Made by a program: the position numbers and the translations under genes
Shown here: piece by piece, positions 51,301 to 58,649 of the stretch
How positions within the stretch are numbered: position 1 is the stretch's first letter
Layout of the letters: each line of letters starts with the position of its first letter
The notes under the pieces: model-generated
What the model was told of the DNA's origin: nothing
The model's input: the letters and a program-made list of their open reading frames with translations, nothing else
Database searches by the model: none
Source: Limiplasma sp964504385
GTDB lineage: Bacteria > Bacillota > Clostridia > Christensenellales > Aristaeellaceae
DNA length: 64,000 nucleotides
Reading direction: 5' to 3'
Assembly (NCBI GenBank): GCA_964504385.1
Contig: CAZDEF010000001.1
Location: 1 to 64,000, forward strand

Positions 51301-52214
51301 CAGAACTGGACAAGTCGCTTTGCGGCTTTCTGAACGTGCTGAAGCCGCCGGGCATGACGTCCGCCCATGTGGTGGGCGCGGTGCGGCGCATGCTGGGCAA
51401 GGCCAAGGTGGGCCATGCTGGCACGCTGGATCCCGAGGCAGCGGGCGTGCTTCCGCTGATGGTAGGCAAAGCCGCCCGATTGTTCGACTACATGCAGGAC
51501 AAAGAAAAGGCTTACGTCACCGAAGCCGCCTTCGGCGTATCCACCGACACACAGGATGCGCAGGGCGCGGTGCTGCAAACGGGTACGCTTTACCCTGATG
51601 AAGCGGCCATCCGCGCGGCGCTGCGCGATATGACCGGCCCGATGATGCAAACGCCGCCCATGTTCAGCGCCATCAAGCAGGACGGCAAACGCCTGTACGA
51701 GCTGGCACGGAGCGGCCAACAGGCGGACGTTCCCGCCCGCGAAGTCATGGCGCATGAGCTGACGCTGCAGTCCCTGATGCCCGATCACGGTGCGCTGATC
51801 TCCGTGCGCTGCTCCAAGGGGTTTTATGTGCGCACGCTGTGCAAGGATCTGGGCGACCGGCTGGGCTGCCCGGCGCATATGCGCTTTTTGCTGCGCACGC
51901 AGAGCGGGCCGTTCACGCTGGCCACGGCGCACACGCTGGAAGCGCTTGCCGCCGCCGCGCAGGCCGGAACGCTGGCCGATCTGCTGCTGCCCCCGGAAGC
52001 GGCGCTGGGTCATCTGCCCATGACGGATGTGCCGCGCGGGCTGGAAAAGCCGGTCATAAATGGCGGCCGCCTGCCGTGGAAGCGTTTTGGCGCGGTGCAT
52101 AACACCGCAGTTGCGGACGGCACGCCCTTTGGGCTGCGCATGAACGGCGCGCTGTGCGCCATCGCACAGAGGCATGAGGATCAGGTCAAGATCCGCACAT
52201 GGCTCGGCGATTAA
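51297..52214 (+). CDS. truB: tRNA pseudouridine-55 synthase
   Basis: Makes pseudouridine 55 in the T loop of tRNAs. The 305-residue length is normal. The catalytic Asp45 is in GHAGTLDPEAAGVLP, preceded by the KPPGMTSAHVV motif. RSGQQADVPAREV and SKGFYVRTL are other family segments. It starts in the nrnA stop (ATGA). Confidence 0.96.
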   Translation: MTELDKSLCGFLNVLKPPGMTSAHVVGAVRRMLGKAKVGHAGTLDPEAAGVLPLMVGKAARLFDYMQDKEKAYVTEAAFGVSTDTQDAQGAVLQTGTLYPDEAAIRAALRDMTGPMMQTPPMFSAIKQDGKRLYELARSGQQADVPAREVMAHELTLQSLMPDHGALISVRCSKGFYVRTLCKDLGDRLGCPAHMRFLLRTQSGPFTLATAHTLEALAAAAQAGTLADLLLPPEAALGHLPMTDVPRGLEKPVINGGRLPWKRFGAVHNTAVADGTPFGLRMNGALCAIAQRHEDQVKIRTWLGD

Positions 52215-52238
52215 AGAAAAAGATACAGGAGGATTCCC

Positions 52239-53036
52239 ATGCAGATCATCCTCGATGAGAAATACCGCTGCGAGCTCAGCGTAGTGGCGCTGGGCATGTT
52301 CGACGGCGTGCATCTGGGGCACCGGGTGCTGCTGGAGCGCGGCGCGGCGCTGGCGCGCCAGCGCAAGGCGCCGCTGGTGGTATGCACCTTTCAGACGCAT
52401 CCGCTGGCCGTCATCGCGCCCGATCACTGTCCCCCCAGCCTGACCACCTTTGCCGAGCGCTGCGCGCTGATGGAGGCGCTGGGCGTGGATGTGCTGTGCG
52501 CCATGCCCTTCACCCCTGAAACCATGAACATGCTGCCGGAGGAATATGTGGGGCAGCTGGTGCGCCGCTTCCACCCCACCGACGTGGTGTGCGGCTACAA
52601 CCACACCTTCGGCCGCAAGGGGCAGGGCACGCCTGCGCTGCTGAATGCGCTGGGCGCGGCGCTGGGCTTTACCACGTCCATTGTGCCCAAGATCACGCTG
52701 GAGCACGCGGACGTGAGCTCCACCGTCATCCGCGGGCTGCTGCGCAAGGGCGATGTGGACGATGCGCGCGCCATGCTCAAACGCCCCTACAAGCTCACCG
52801 CCATGGTGGAAGGGCAGGATGGCGAAGGCCGCTGCGCGCTGCGCCTGACGGACGAAGGAAAGCAGCGCGTGGCTTCCGGCAGCTATCGCGCGGTGCTGCA
52901 GCAGGGCGAGCACCGCTGGCCCATCCAGCTACACACCAGCGAAGGCGACCACATGCTGTGTCATCTGCCCTGCGAACTGCAGGTGGGCGAACCGGTAGCG
53001 CTGTTTTTCTGGACGAATCTGTCCATCGACTTCTAA
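52239..53036 (+). CDS. ribF: FAD synthetase-type RibF lacking a recognisable flavokinase motif
   Basis: A 265-residue protein aligning with the N-terminal adenylyltransferase half of bifunctional RibF, which makes FAD from FMN. The nucleotidyltransferase motifs are GMFDGVHLGHR, GYNHTFGRKGQGTP and SSTVIRGLL. Bifunctional RibF proteins are around 310 residues and carry G-R-x2-GFPTAN in the kinase domain; here the C-terminal 85 residues have no PTAN motif. FMN would then have to be made by another kinase, or the domain has diverged. GGAGG precedes the ATG. Usual neighbour of truB. Confidence 0.85.
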   Translation: MQIILDEKYRCELSVVALGMFDGVHLGHRVLLERGAALARQRKAPLVVCTFQTHPLAVIAPDHCPPSLTTFAERCALMEALGVDVLCAMPFTPETMNMLPEEYVGQLVRRFHPTDVVCGYNHTFGRKGQGTPALLNALGAALGFTTSIVPKITLEHADVSSTVIRGLLRKGDVDDARAMLKRPYKLTAMVEGQDGEGRCALRLTDEGKQRVASGSYRAVLQQGEHRWPIQLHTSEGDHMLCHLPCELQVGEPVALFFWTNLSIDF

Positions 53037-53048
53037 GGAGGCGGGCAC

Positions 53049-54512
53049 ATGCTCCATTCCAAACGCTACTGGCAGGAGGCGCTGTACTGGCTGCTGCTGC
53101 TCCTGCTGCTGACAGCCGGCGGCTTTCTGCTGCTGACCCATTTGGGAGAGGCCGGCATCAGCGACTGCGATGAGGCGCGCCACGGCGCAAACGCCTATGA
53201 AATGCTGCAAAGCGGCGACTACGTCGTGAGCACCTATCGTGGCGAAACCGACTACTGGAACCTGAAGCCCCCGCTGTCCATGTACAGCATCATACTGGGC
53301 TTCAAAACCTTCGGCTTCAACGCCTTCGGCATGCGGATCTACAGCGCGGTGAGCATGTGGCTGACCATGCTGGCCGTATCGCTGTGGATGAAGCGCCGCT
53401 ACGGCAGCGTGGCCAGCCTTGCAGCGCAGGTCTTTCTGCTGGCCTGCAGCATTTTCTACGGCGAGCACTTCGCGCGCTTCGGCGACGCTGACGCCCAGCT
53501 GCTGCTGTTTTACACTGTGGGTCTGCTGTGCATGCTCAACAGCGCAAAGAATGTGCGCTGGCTGTACGGCAGCGCGCTGTGCTTTGGGCTGGCCTTCATG
53601 AGCAAAAGCTGGCATGCGGCGCTCATTCCCGTCACCTGCTTCGTGTTCGTCTGCCTGATGGGGCAGATCCGCCAGCTGCGGGTGAAGCACTATCTGCTGC
53701 TGATCTTCTTCGGCCTGCTGCCCATTGCGCCGTGGGCCGTCGCCCGCTATCTGCGCGACGGCATGGCTTTTTTCGGCCCGATGGTGGGCAAGGACATCGT
53801 CGCCCGTGCCACCACCGTGCACGAGACCCACTACGGCGATGGGCTGTATTATGTGCGCTATCTGCTGAGTGATCCGGCCTGCGTGCTGGCCATCGCGCTC
53901 TGCGACGTTGCGCTGGCCGCGCGCGTGCTCCGCCGCGAAAAGCCCAGCACCCATCAGCTGGGCGTGCTGCTGTGGGTGCTGGTGCCGCTAGTGCTGTACA
54001 GTTTGTGCGTGAGCAAGCTGAAGTGGTATATTTTTGTGGCTCTGCCCGCGCTGGCCATCGGCTTTGGCCTATGCTGCCGCGAAATGGCTCAAGCCCGCCA
54101 GCTGCCCCTGCGTGTGCTCAGTCTGGCCCTGTGCTTCGGGCTGATGGGCTGGTGGGGGCTGGGCAACTGGCAGCAAGTGGCCGCTACGGAAAATCAGGAT
54201 ACCTATCAGCGCCTGATCATGGAAAACTTCGACCGCGACTTTGACGAAGGCACCCCCGTCTACATCCAATACGAATCCATCAACAGCTACACCTCCAAGG
54301 TGGACTACTGCGCGTGGGTGCAGGATGATCTGCTCTGTGCCGTGCTCTATGGCGGGCTGGACTGCCGAGACGGCGGCATCGAGGCATTTCTGCAGGAAGA
54401 GAAGCATGCGTACCTGATCGCCCATGAAGTGGGCATGGACTGGGACATTCTGGGCGAATACCCCATTGTGGCCGAGGATGGGTTGCTGATGCTGATCGAA
54501 AACCTGAACTGA
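53049..54512 (+). CDS. PMT/ArnT-family membrane glycosyltransferase
   Basis: A 487-residue GT-C-fold glycosyltransferase that uses polyprenyl-phosphate sugars at the outer face of the membrane. A first helix (about 11-30) is followed by the extracytoplasmic catalytic loop with the Asp/Glu pair ISDCDEARHG. About eight to ten further helices follow, then a soluble C-terminal domain from about 380. It is 12 bases after ribF and seems to end the translation operon. GAGGCGGG precedes the start. The acceptor is unknown, perhaps a surface polymer or lipid. Confidence 0.85.
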   Translation: MLHSKRYWQEALYWLLLLLLLTAGGFLLLTHLGEAGISDCDEARHGANAYEMLQSGDYVVSTYRGETDYWNLKPPLSMYSIILGFKTFGFNAFGMRIYSAVSMWLTMLAVSLWMKRRYGSVASLAAQVFLLACSIFYGEHFARFGDADAQLLLFYTVGLLCMLNSAKNVRWLYGSALCFGLAFMSKSWHAALIPVTCFVFVCLMGQIRQLRVKHYLLLIFFGLLPIAPWAVARYLRDGMAFFGPMVGKDIVARATTVHETHYGDGLYYVRYLLSDPACVLAIALCDVALAARVLRREKPSTHQLGVLLWVLVPLVLYSLCVSKLKWYIFVALPALAIGFGLCCREMAQARQLPLRVLSLALCFGLMGWWGLGNWQQVAATENQDTYQRLIMENFDRDFDEGTPVYIQYESINSYTSKVDYCAWVQDDLLCAVLYGGLDCRDGGIEAFLQEEKHAYLIAHEVGMDWDILGEYPIVAEDGLLMLIENLN

Positions 54513-54515
54513 ACG

Positions 54516-54544
54516 TTGCATGCCTCCCCGCGCCGTGCTATAAT
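54516..54544 (+). promoter_or_regulatory. Promoter of the glycerophosphodiesterase gene
   Basis: TTGCAT (54516-54521), 17-base spacer, TATAAT (54539-54544), 58 bases before the ATG. Confidence 0.8.
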
Positions 54545-54601
54545 AAAGCCAGCATAGAATCGCCCCGAGCGGGCCAGAAAAGAACACGGAGGACAAACGC
54601 C

Positions 54602-55327
54602 ATGATGAACGATACGATCCGTCTCAATGCTTCCAACGTGCGTATGATCGCGCACCGCGGGCTGAGCGGCATTGAGCTGGAAAACACCAATTCCGCCTTC
54701 GTCGCCGCGGGCAACCGCAGCTACTTCGGCATCGAAACCGACGTACACATTACGGCCGACGGCCAGTTCGTCATCATCCATGATGACAACACCAAGCGCG
54801 TAGCGCAGGATGAAATGATCGTGGAGCAGACCACTTTTGAGACCCTGCGTTCCATCCGTCTGGCGGACAAGGACGGCCAGAAGGGCCGCCGCGATCTCAT
54901 CATGCCCTCGCTGGCCGAGTACATCAGCATCTGCAAAAAGTACAACAAGGATGCCGTACTGGAGCTGAAGAACCACTTCAAGCCGGAACACATCTATCAG
55001 ATCGTGGAGATCATCCGCGAGATTGGCTGGCTGGAGCGCACCATCTTCATTTCCTTCGATCTGCCCAACATGATCTGCATCCGTGAGCATCTGCCCCAGC
55101 AGCGCGCGCAGTTCCTCATCTCCGAGCAGACCGACTGGCTGGTGGACACCCTGAAAAAGCACGCGCTGGATCTGGACATCAAGCACACGGCTGTGACCGC
55201 CGAGCTGGTCAGCACCCTGCACGAGGCCGGACGCGAAGTGAACGTGTGGACGGTGGATACCTTGGAGGACGCGCAGCGCGTGATCGAATGCGGCGTGGAC
55301 TACATCACCAGCAATATTCTGGAATGA
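54602..55327 (+). CDS. Glycerophosphodiester phosphodiesterase (UgpQ type)
   Basis: Splits glycerophosphodiesters into an alcohol and glycerol 3-phosphate. The 241-residue TIM-barrel protein has the catalytic His18-Arg19 in MIAHRGLSG, the metal ligands Glu45 and Asp47 in GIETDVHIT, and His60 in VIIHDDN. No signal peptide, so it acts in the cytoplasm. CGGAGG precedes a double ATG; the first is used here. It is monocistronic with its own promoter and terminator. An ABC importer lies 2 kb away, but a functional link is only a possibility. Confidence 0.93.
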   Translation: MMNDTIRLNASNVRMIAHRGLSGIELENTNSAFVAAGNRSYFGIETDVHITADGQFVIIHDDNTKRVAQDEMIVEQTTFETLRSIRLADKDGQKGRRDLIMPSLAEYISICKKYNKDAVLELKNHFKPEHIYQIVEIIREIGWLERTIFISFDLPNMICIREHLPQQRAQFLISEQTDWLVDTLKKHALDLDIKHTAVTAELVSTLHEAGREVNVWTVDTLEDAQRVIECGVDYITSNILE

Positions 55328-55354
55328 GGACAACGTCCCCAATCGCCTATCACG

Positions 55355-55394
55355 AAGCACCCCTGCAGAACGCTCTCGTTCTGCAGGGGTGCTT
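55355..55394. terminator. Bidirectional terminator between the phosphodiesterase and MerR genes
   Basis: A perfect 18-pair stem (55355-55372 with 55377-55394, loop CTCT) and TGGTTTCTTC on plus. Confidence 0.85.
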
Positions 55395-55402
55395 TGGTTT
55401 CT

Positions 55403-56251
55403 TCACAGTTTCTGAGGCGAAGTGTCCTCCTTCGCATGTACATAAAACTGGATCTTCGTCACATACTCGTTTTCGTCCCCGGTAGACAGGGAATCATTGA
55501 TGGCAAACTCATAGGAATCCGATATGATCTCCAAACGGTTTTGGCGGCAATAGTTCAGGATGCGTTCATAGGCCCTGCCAATGGACGGATAATCACCCGT
55601 GTGGTAGGTACACACGCAGCGCCCTTGCGGCAGATGGATAACGCCGCTCGTGCCTTCCGTCTTTTCAATGGGCAAAAACACATGCGAAGCCTCCGTGTAG
55701 CGCCCCTGCAGGATCCGCTCCAGGGGAACGATCGCACCGCTGAGGAAATACACCGGCAGCTTCGATCGAAACGAGCGAACAAAGCACTGCTTGGTGGCCA
55801 GACTGACCGCCTCCAGCGAATAGGGCGGCGCGACCTCCTGCAGCAGCAGATGCTGGGACTGCGCTGCTTCCTCCGTCACCCGTTCGCCGCCGTTGCGAAG
55901 GGAAGCGATCTGCACCAGCTGCTGACGGCGGTGCTCTGCGCGGCTGCGGATCATCTGCAGCTGCGCGATCTGCCGATCCATCACCGCGATCTGCTTTTCC
56001 AACGCCGCAATGGAGGTATCCATGTGATAGTCCTTCATGTGCGCTTTGATCTCCTCCAGCGAAAAGCCGATCCGCTTCATCATGCAAATGGCGTCCAGCG
56101 TGTCCAGCTGGGCAGCGCTGTAGTAGCGGTAGCCGTTGTCCGGGTCCACATAGGCCGGTCGGAACAGCCCCATGCGGTCATACAGGATCAGCGTCTGGCG
56201 GGAGATATTCTGCTGCTTCGCCATTTCGCCGATGGAAAAGTAAGGCTTCAT
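55403..56251 (-). CDS. MerR-family regulator with GyrI-like effector domain (BmrR/BltR type)
   Basis: A 282-residue regulator. The winged-helix DNA-binding domain covers residues 1-70 (FSIGEMAKQQNISRQTLILYDRMGL, shown as the pattern ISRQTLILYDRMGLF). A dimer-forming coiled coil follows at about 75-120. Residues about 125-275 resemble the GyrI-like small-molecule domain with GRCVCTYHTGDYPSIGRAYERI-type ends. ATG 56251 has GGGGGAGGACG upstream. It is divergent from yitT with a shared MerR-type operator, so it probably activates that gene on binding an amphipathic ligand. Confidence 0.88.
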   Translation of the reverse strand: MKPYFSIGEMAKQQNISRQTLILYDRMGLFRPAYVDPDNGYRYYSAAQLDTLDAICMMKRIGFSLEEIKAHMKDYHMDTSIAALEKQIAVMDRQIAQLQMIRSRAEHRRQQLVQIASLRNGGERVTEEAAQSQHLLLQEVAPPYSLEAVSLATKQCFVRSFRSKLPVYFLSGAIVPLERILQGRYTEASHVFLPIEKTEGTSGVIHLPQGRCVCTYHTGDYPSIGRAYERILNYCRQNRLEIISDSYEFAINDSLSTGDENEYVTKIQFYVHAKEDTSPQKL

Positions 56252-56268
56252 GTGCGCGTCCTCCCCCA

Positions 56269-56299
56269 TTGACTGTATAGCAGGTATATAGTTTATCAT
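56269..56299 (+). promoter_or_regulatory. MerR-type promoter with 19-base spacer upstream of the YitT gene
   Basis: TTGACT (56269-56274) and TATCAT (56294-56299) are 19 bases apart, the overlong spacing used by MerR activators. Within the spacer the near-perfect inverted repeat ACTGTATA (56272-56279) and TATATAGT (56285-56292) forms the expected binding site. Confidence 0.85.
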
Positions 56300-56333
56300 A
56301 CTTCCTGATCTTTCATCAAGGAGGAACCCTCAT

Positions 56334-56972
56334 TTGAATCTCCATTCTCTCCGGCGCAGGCTCACCGACGGCCTGACACTTTCCAATCTCCTGTGGATCG
56401 CGCTGGGCGCCATGATCTGCACCTTCGGCATCCACAACATTCACCAGCGCACCGGCATCACGGAAGGCGGCGTCATCGGGCTGATGCTGCTGGTCGAGCA
56501 TTGGCTGGGCGTTTCGCCCGCGTACATCACTCCGGCGCTGGACGTTGCCTGCTATCTGCTGGCCTGCAAGTTTCTGGGGGCTGCTTTCATCCGCACCTCC
56601 ATTCTCTCCACGCTGTGTGTGTCTGCATTCTACAAGCTGTGGGAGCTTTTCCCGCCCATGCTGCCCGACCTTTCGGCGCACCCGCTGGCGGCGGCGGTGG
56701 CGGGTGGCATGTTTGTGGGCGTGGGGGGCGGGCTGATTGTTCGGCAGGGTGGTTCCAGCGGCGGCGATGACGCTCTGGCGCTCACGCTCTCCCATGCGTT
56801 CCACTGGCGGCTCTCCCGCGCCTATCTCTTTACCGATCTGACGGTGCTGGCGTTGTCGCTCAGCTACATTCCCGCGCGGCGCATCGCCTTCTCGCTGGTC
56901 ACCGTCACCCTTTCCTCGCTGCTCATCGACTGGATCAAGGAATACCAGCCGCAAAAGACCGGCCCCGCGTAA
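56334..56972 (+). CDS. YitT-family membrane protein (without C-terminal DUF2179)
   Basis: A 212-residue membrane protein with five or six helices. LLWIALGAMICTFGIHNI, GITEGGVIGLMLL, GGLIVRQGGSSGGDDALAL and the TDLTVLALSLSYI segment fit the YitT/DUF161 family. Standard YitT proteins are near 280 residues with a cytoplasmic DUF2179 domain, which is missing here. Translation starts at TTG with AAGGAGG nine bases upstream. Function is not established; control by the MerR gene suggests a role in transport or response to small molecules. The stop codon lies inside the terminator hairpin. Confidence 0.82.
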   Translation: MNLHSLRRRLTDGLTLSNLLWIALGAMICTFGIHNIHQRTGITEGGVIGLMLLVEHWLGVSPAYITPALDVACYLLACKFLGAAFIRTSILSTLCVSAFYKLWELFPPMLPDLSAHPLAAAVAGGMFVGVGGGLIVRQGGSSGGDDALALTLSHAFHWRLSRAYLFTDLTVLALSLSYIPARRIAFSLVTVTLSSLLIDWIKEYQPQKTGPA

Positions 56973-57237
56973 CGCGCGGAGCCGGTCTTTTACCGTCGAA
57001 AAAGCTCGCTAAAGCGATCTTTTCCGCCGAGGGAAGGCGCCGTTTGCCTACTCGCCTACGGCTCGCCGGGCGGCAAACGGCGTAAGGAATGTTTCCGCGC
57101 AGAGCGCGGAAACGCCCGCCCGACCGGCAAAGCCGGTCGATACGATCACACTTGGAGGGCTGCGGCCCTCCAAACCTCCCATGGGCTCTTCCGACCTTCA
57201 AAGACCGCCCCCGCATAACGCGCGGAGCCGGTCTTTG
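56953..57237. repeat. Block of seven consecutive hairpins
   Basis: Hairpins: 56953-56963/56981-56991; about 56998-57024; 57038-57048/57072-57082; 57091-57100/57104-57113; 57121-57128/57132-57139; 57152-57160/57165-57173; 57199-57207/57229-57237. The first and last share almost the same sequence (AAGACCG...TAACGCGCGGAGCCGGTCTTT), forming direct repeats of about 37 bases that enclose the others. The outer hairpins can serve as terminators for the convergent genes; the inner five are unexplained. Confidence 0.8.
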
Positions 57238-57251
57238 GGTTTTCCATCGGC

Positions 57252-58634
57252 TTATTTCATGGCAGCCTTGGACATACCGGTCATGATGTACTTCTGCAGG
57301 ATCAGGAACAGAGCGATGATGGGCACGATGGCCATCACAGCGCCGGCCATGATCTCGTTGTAGTTGGAAACTTCCATGCCAGCGAAGGTATTCTTCAGCT
57401 GCTGCACGCCCACAGCGATGGTGCGGCTGGCCTCGGTCTTGGTGACCATCTTGGGCCAGAAGTAGCTGTTCCAGCCGTTGATGAAGGAAATGATGCTCAC
57501 GGTGATGAGCGTCGGCTTGCACATGGGGCACAGCACATGGATGATGGTGCCGAAGCGGCCCATGCCGTCCACCTTACCGGCCTCAATGTAGCTGTTATCC
57601 ACGGCCATGAAATTCTGGCGCAGCATGAAAATGAAATACGCACTGACCAAATTGGGCAGGATGACGCCCAGATAGGTATCGATGGTATTCAAGCGGGCGA
57701 TGAACACATAGATAGGCACGAAGGTCACCTGAATGGGCACCATCAGCGCTCCCAGCACCAGCATGAACATGAACTCGCGACCCTTGAATTCGCCCTTGGC
57801 AAAGCCGTAGGCAGCCATCACGCCGATGGTCATCTCGCCCAGCATCATGGCGGCGGTGGTGACTAGCGTGTTCACCAAGTACTTCATAAACGGCGCACGG
57901 TTGAGCACGTTGGGATAGTTCTCCCACATGAATTCCTTGGGCCACAGCGTGGGCACAGGAGCCAGCAGCTCGGTGGATGTCTTGAAGGAGGAGATGATCA
58001 TCCAATAGATGGGGAACAGCATGATCAGCACCACGAAGATCGCCGCGGCATACTGCGCCACGGTGCGGTACACCTTGTGCGCATGCTGCAGGCTTTCATC
58101 CGCCCGCACAATGGGCGAAACAAAGCGCATGTACAGCAGCGCCACTGCGGACACCGCCACCAGCACCGCCGCAATGGCGAAGAACACCTGGTAGCTGTTC
58201 GCAATGAGGTTCAGATCCTTCTTGAAGTTGTACTCCACAAACTGCGGGAGCAGCCGCGCTTCCTCCAGCGTGGACGCCGTGCCGCCCGCCAGCGCGATGT
58301 GCTTGCTCAGGGTCGCGTTGTAGGTCACCACGCCAAACACACCCAGCGCCGCCATTACCACGGCCAAGATCAGCAGCAGCATTACGATATCGAACGAACC
58401 GCTCTGGCGCATGCTGTGCAGACTGCCTCTGCGCCAGCTGTCGGCCTTCAGCCGGGCCATGCCGTCTTTCCACATGATGGGCGCAGCCGCCAGCAGCAGC
58501 GCCGCGCCAATGACGGCCAGCACCGTGCGCACGGCAGGCTGCGCGCCAAAGGGTACTGCAAGGAAAGCAGCGATCAGGAGCGCCGCTGCAGCCAGCACCA
58601 TTCCGATGCCCGTCTTTTTCTGATGATTCAGCAT
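57252..58634 (-). CDS. Carbohydrate ABC transporter permease, MalG type, with N-terminal extension
   Basis: Inner-membrane permease of a sugar-type (CUT1) ABC importer. The canonical MalG part begins near residue 187 (IFVVLIMLFPIYWMIISSF) and contains the coupling motif EAGKVDGMGRF-x9-CPMCKP, an EAA loop. At 460 residues it is about 180 longer than normal: the N-terminal extension has four hydrophobic segments and an extracytoplasmic loop near 105-145. AAAGGGGCG precedes the ATG, 15 bases after the partner gene. The ATPase subunit is not encoded nearby. Confidence 0.88.
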   Translation of the reverse strand: MLNHQKKTGIGMVLAAAALLIAAFLAVPFGAQPAVRTVLAVIGAALLLAAAPIMWKDGMARLKADSWRRGSLHSMRQSGSFDIVMLLLILAVVMAALGVFGVVTYNATLSKHIALAGGTASTLEEARLLPQFVEYNFKKDLNLIANSYQVFFAIAAVLVAVSAVALLYMRFVSPIVRADESLQHAHKVYRTVAQYAAAIFVVLIMLFPIYWMIISSFKTSTELLAPVPTLWPKEFMWENYPNVLNRAPFMKYLVNTLVTTAAMMLGEMTIGVMAAYGFAKGEFKGREFMFMLVLGALMVPIQVTFVPIYVFIARLNTIDTYLGVILPNLVSAYFIFMLRQNFMAVDNSYIEAGKVDGMGRFGTIIHVLCPMCKPTLITVSIISFINGWNSYFWPKMVTKTEASRTIAVGVQQLKNTFAGMEVSNYNEIMAGAVMAIVPIIALFLILQKYIMTGMSKAAMK

Positions 58635-58649
58635 ACGATCGCCCCTTTC

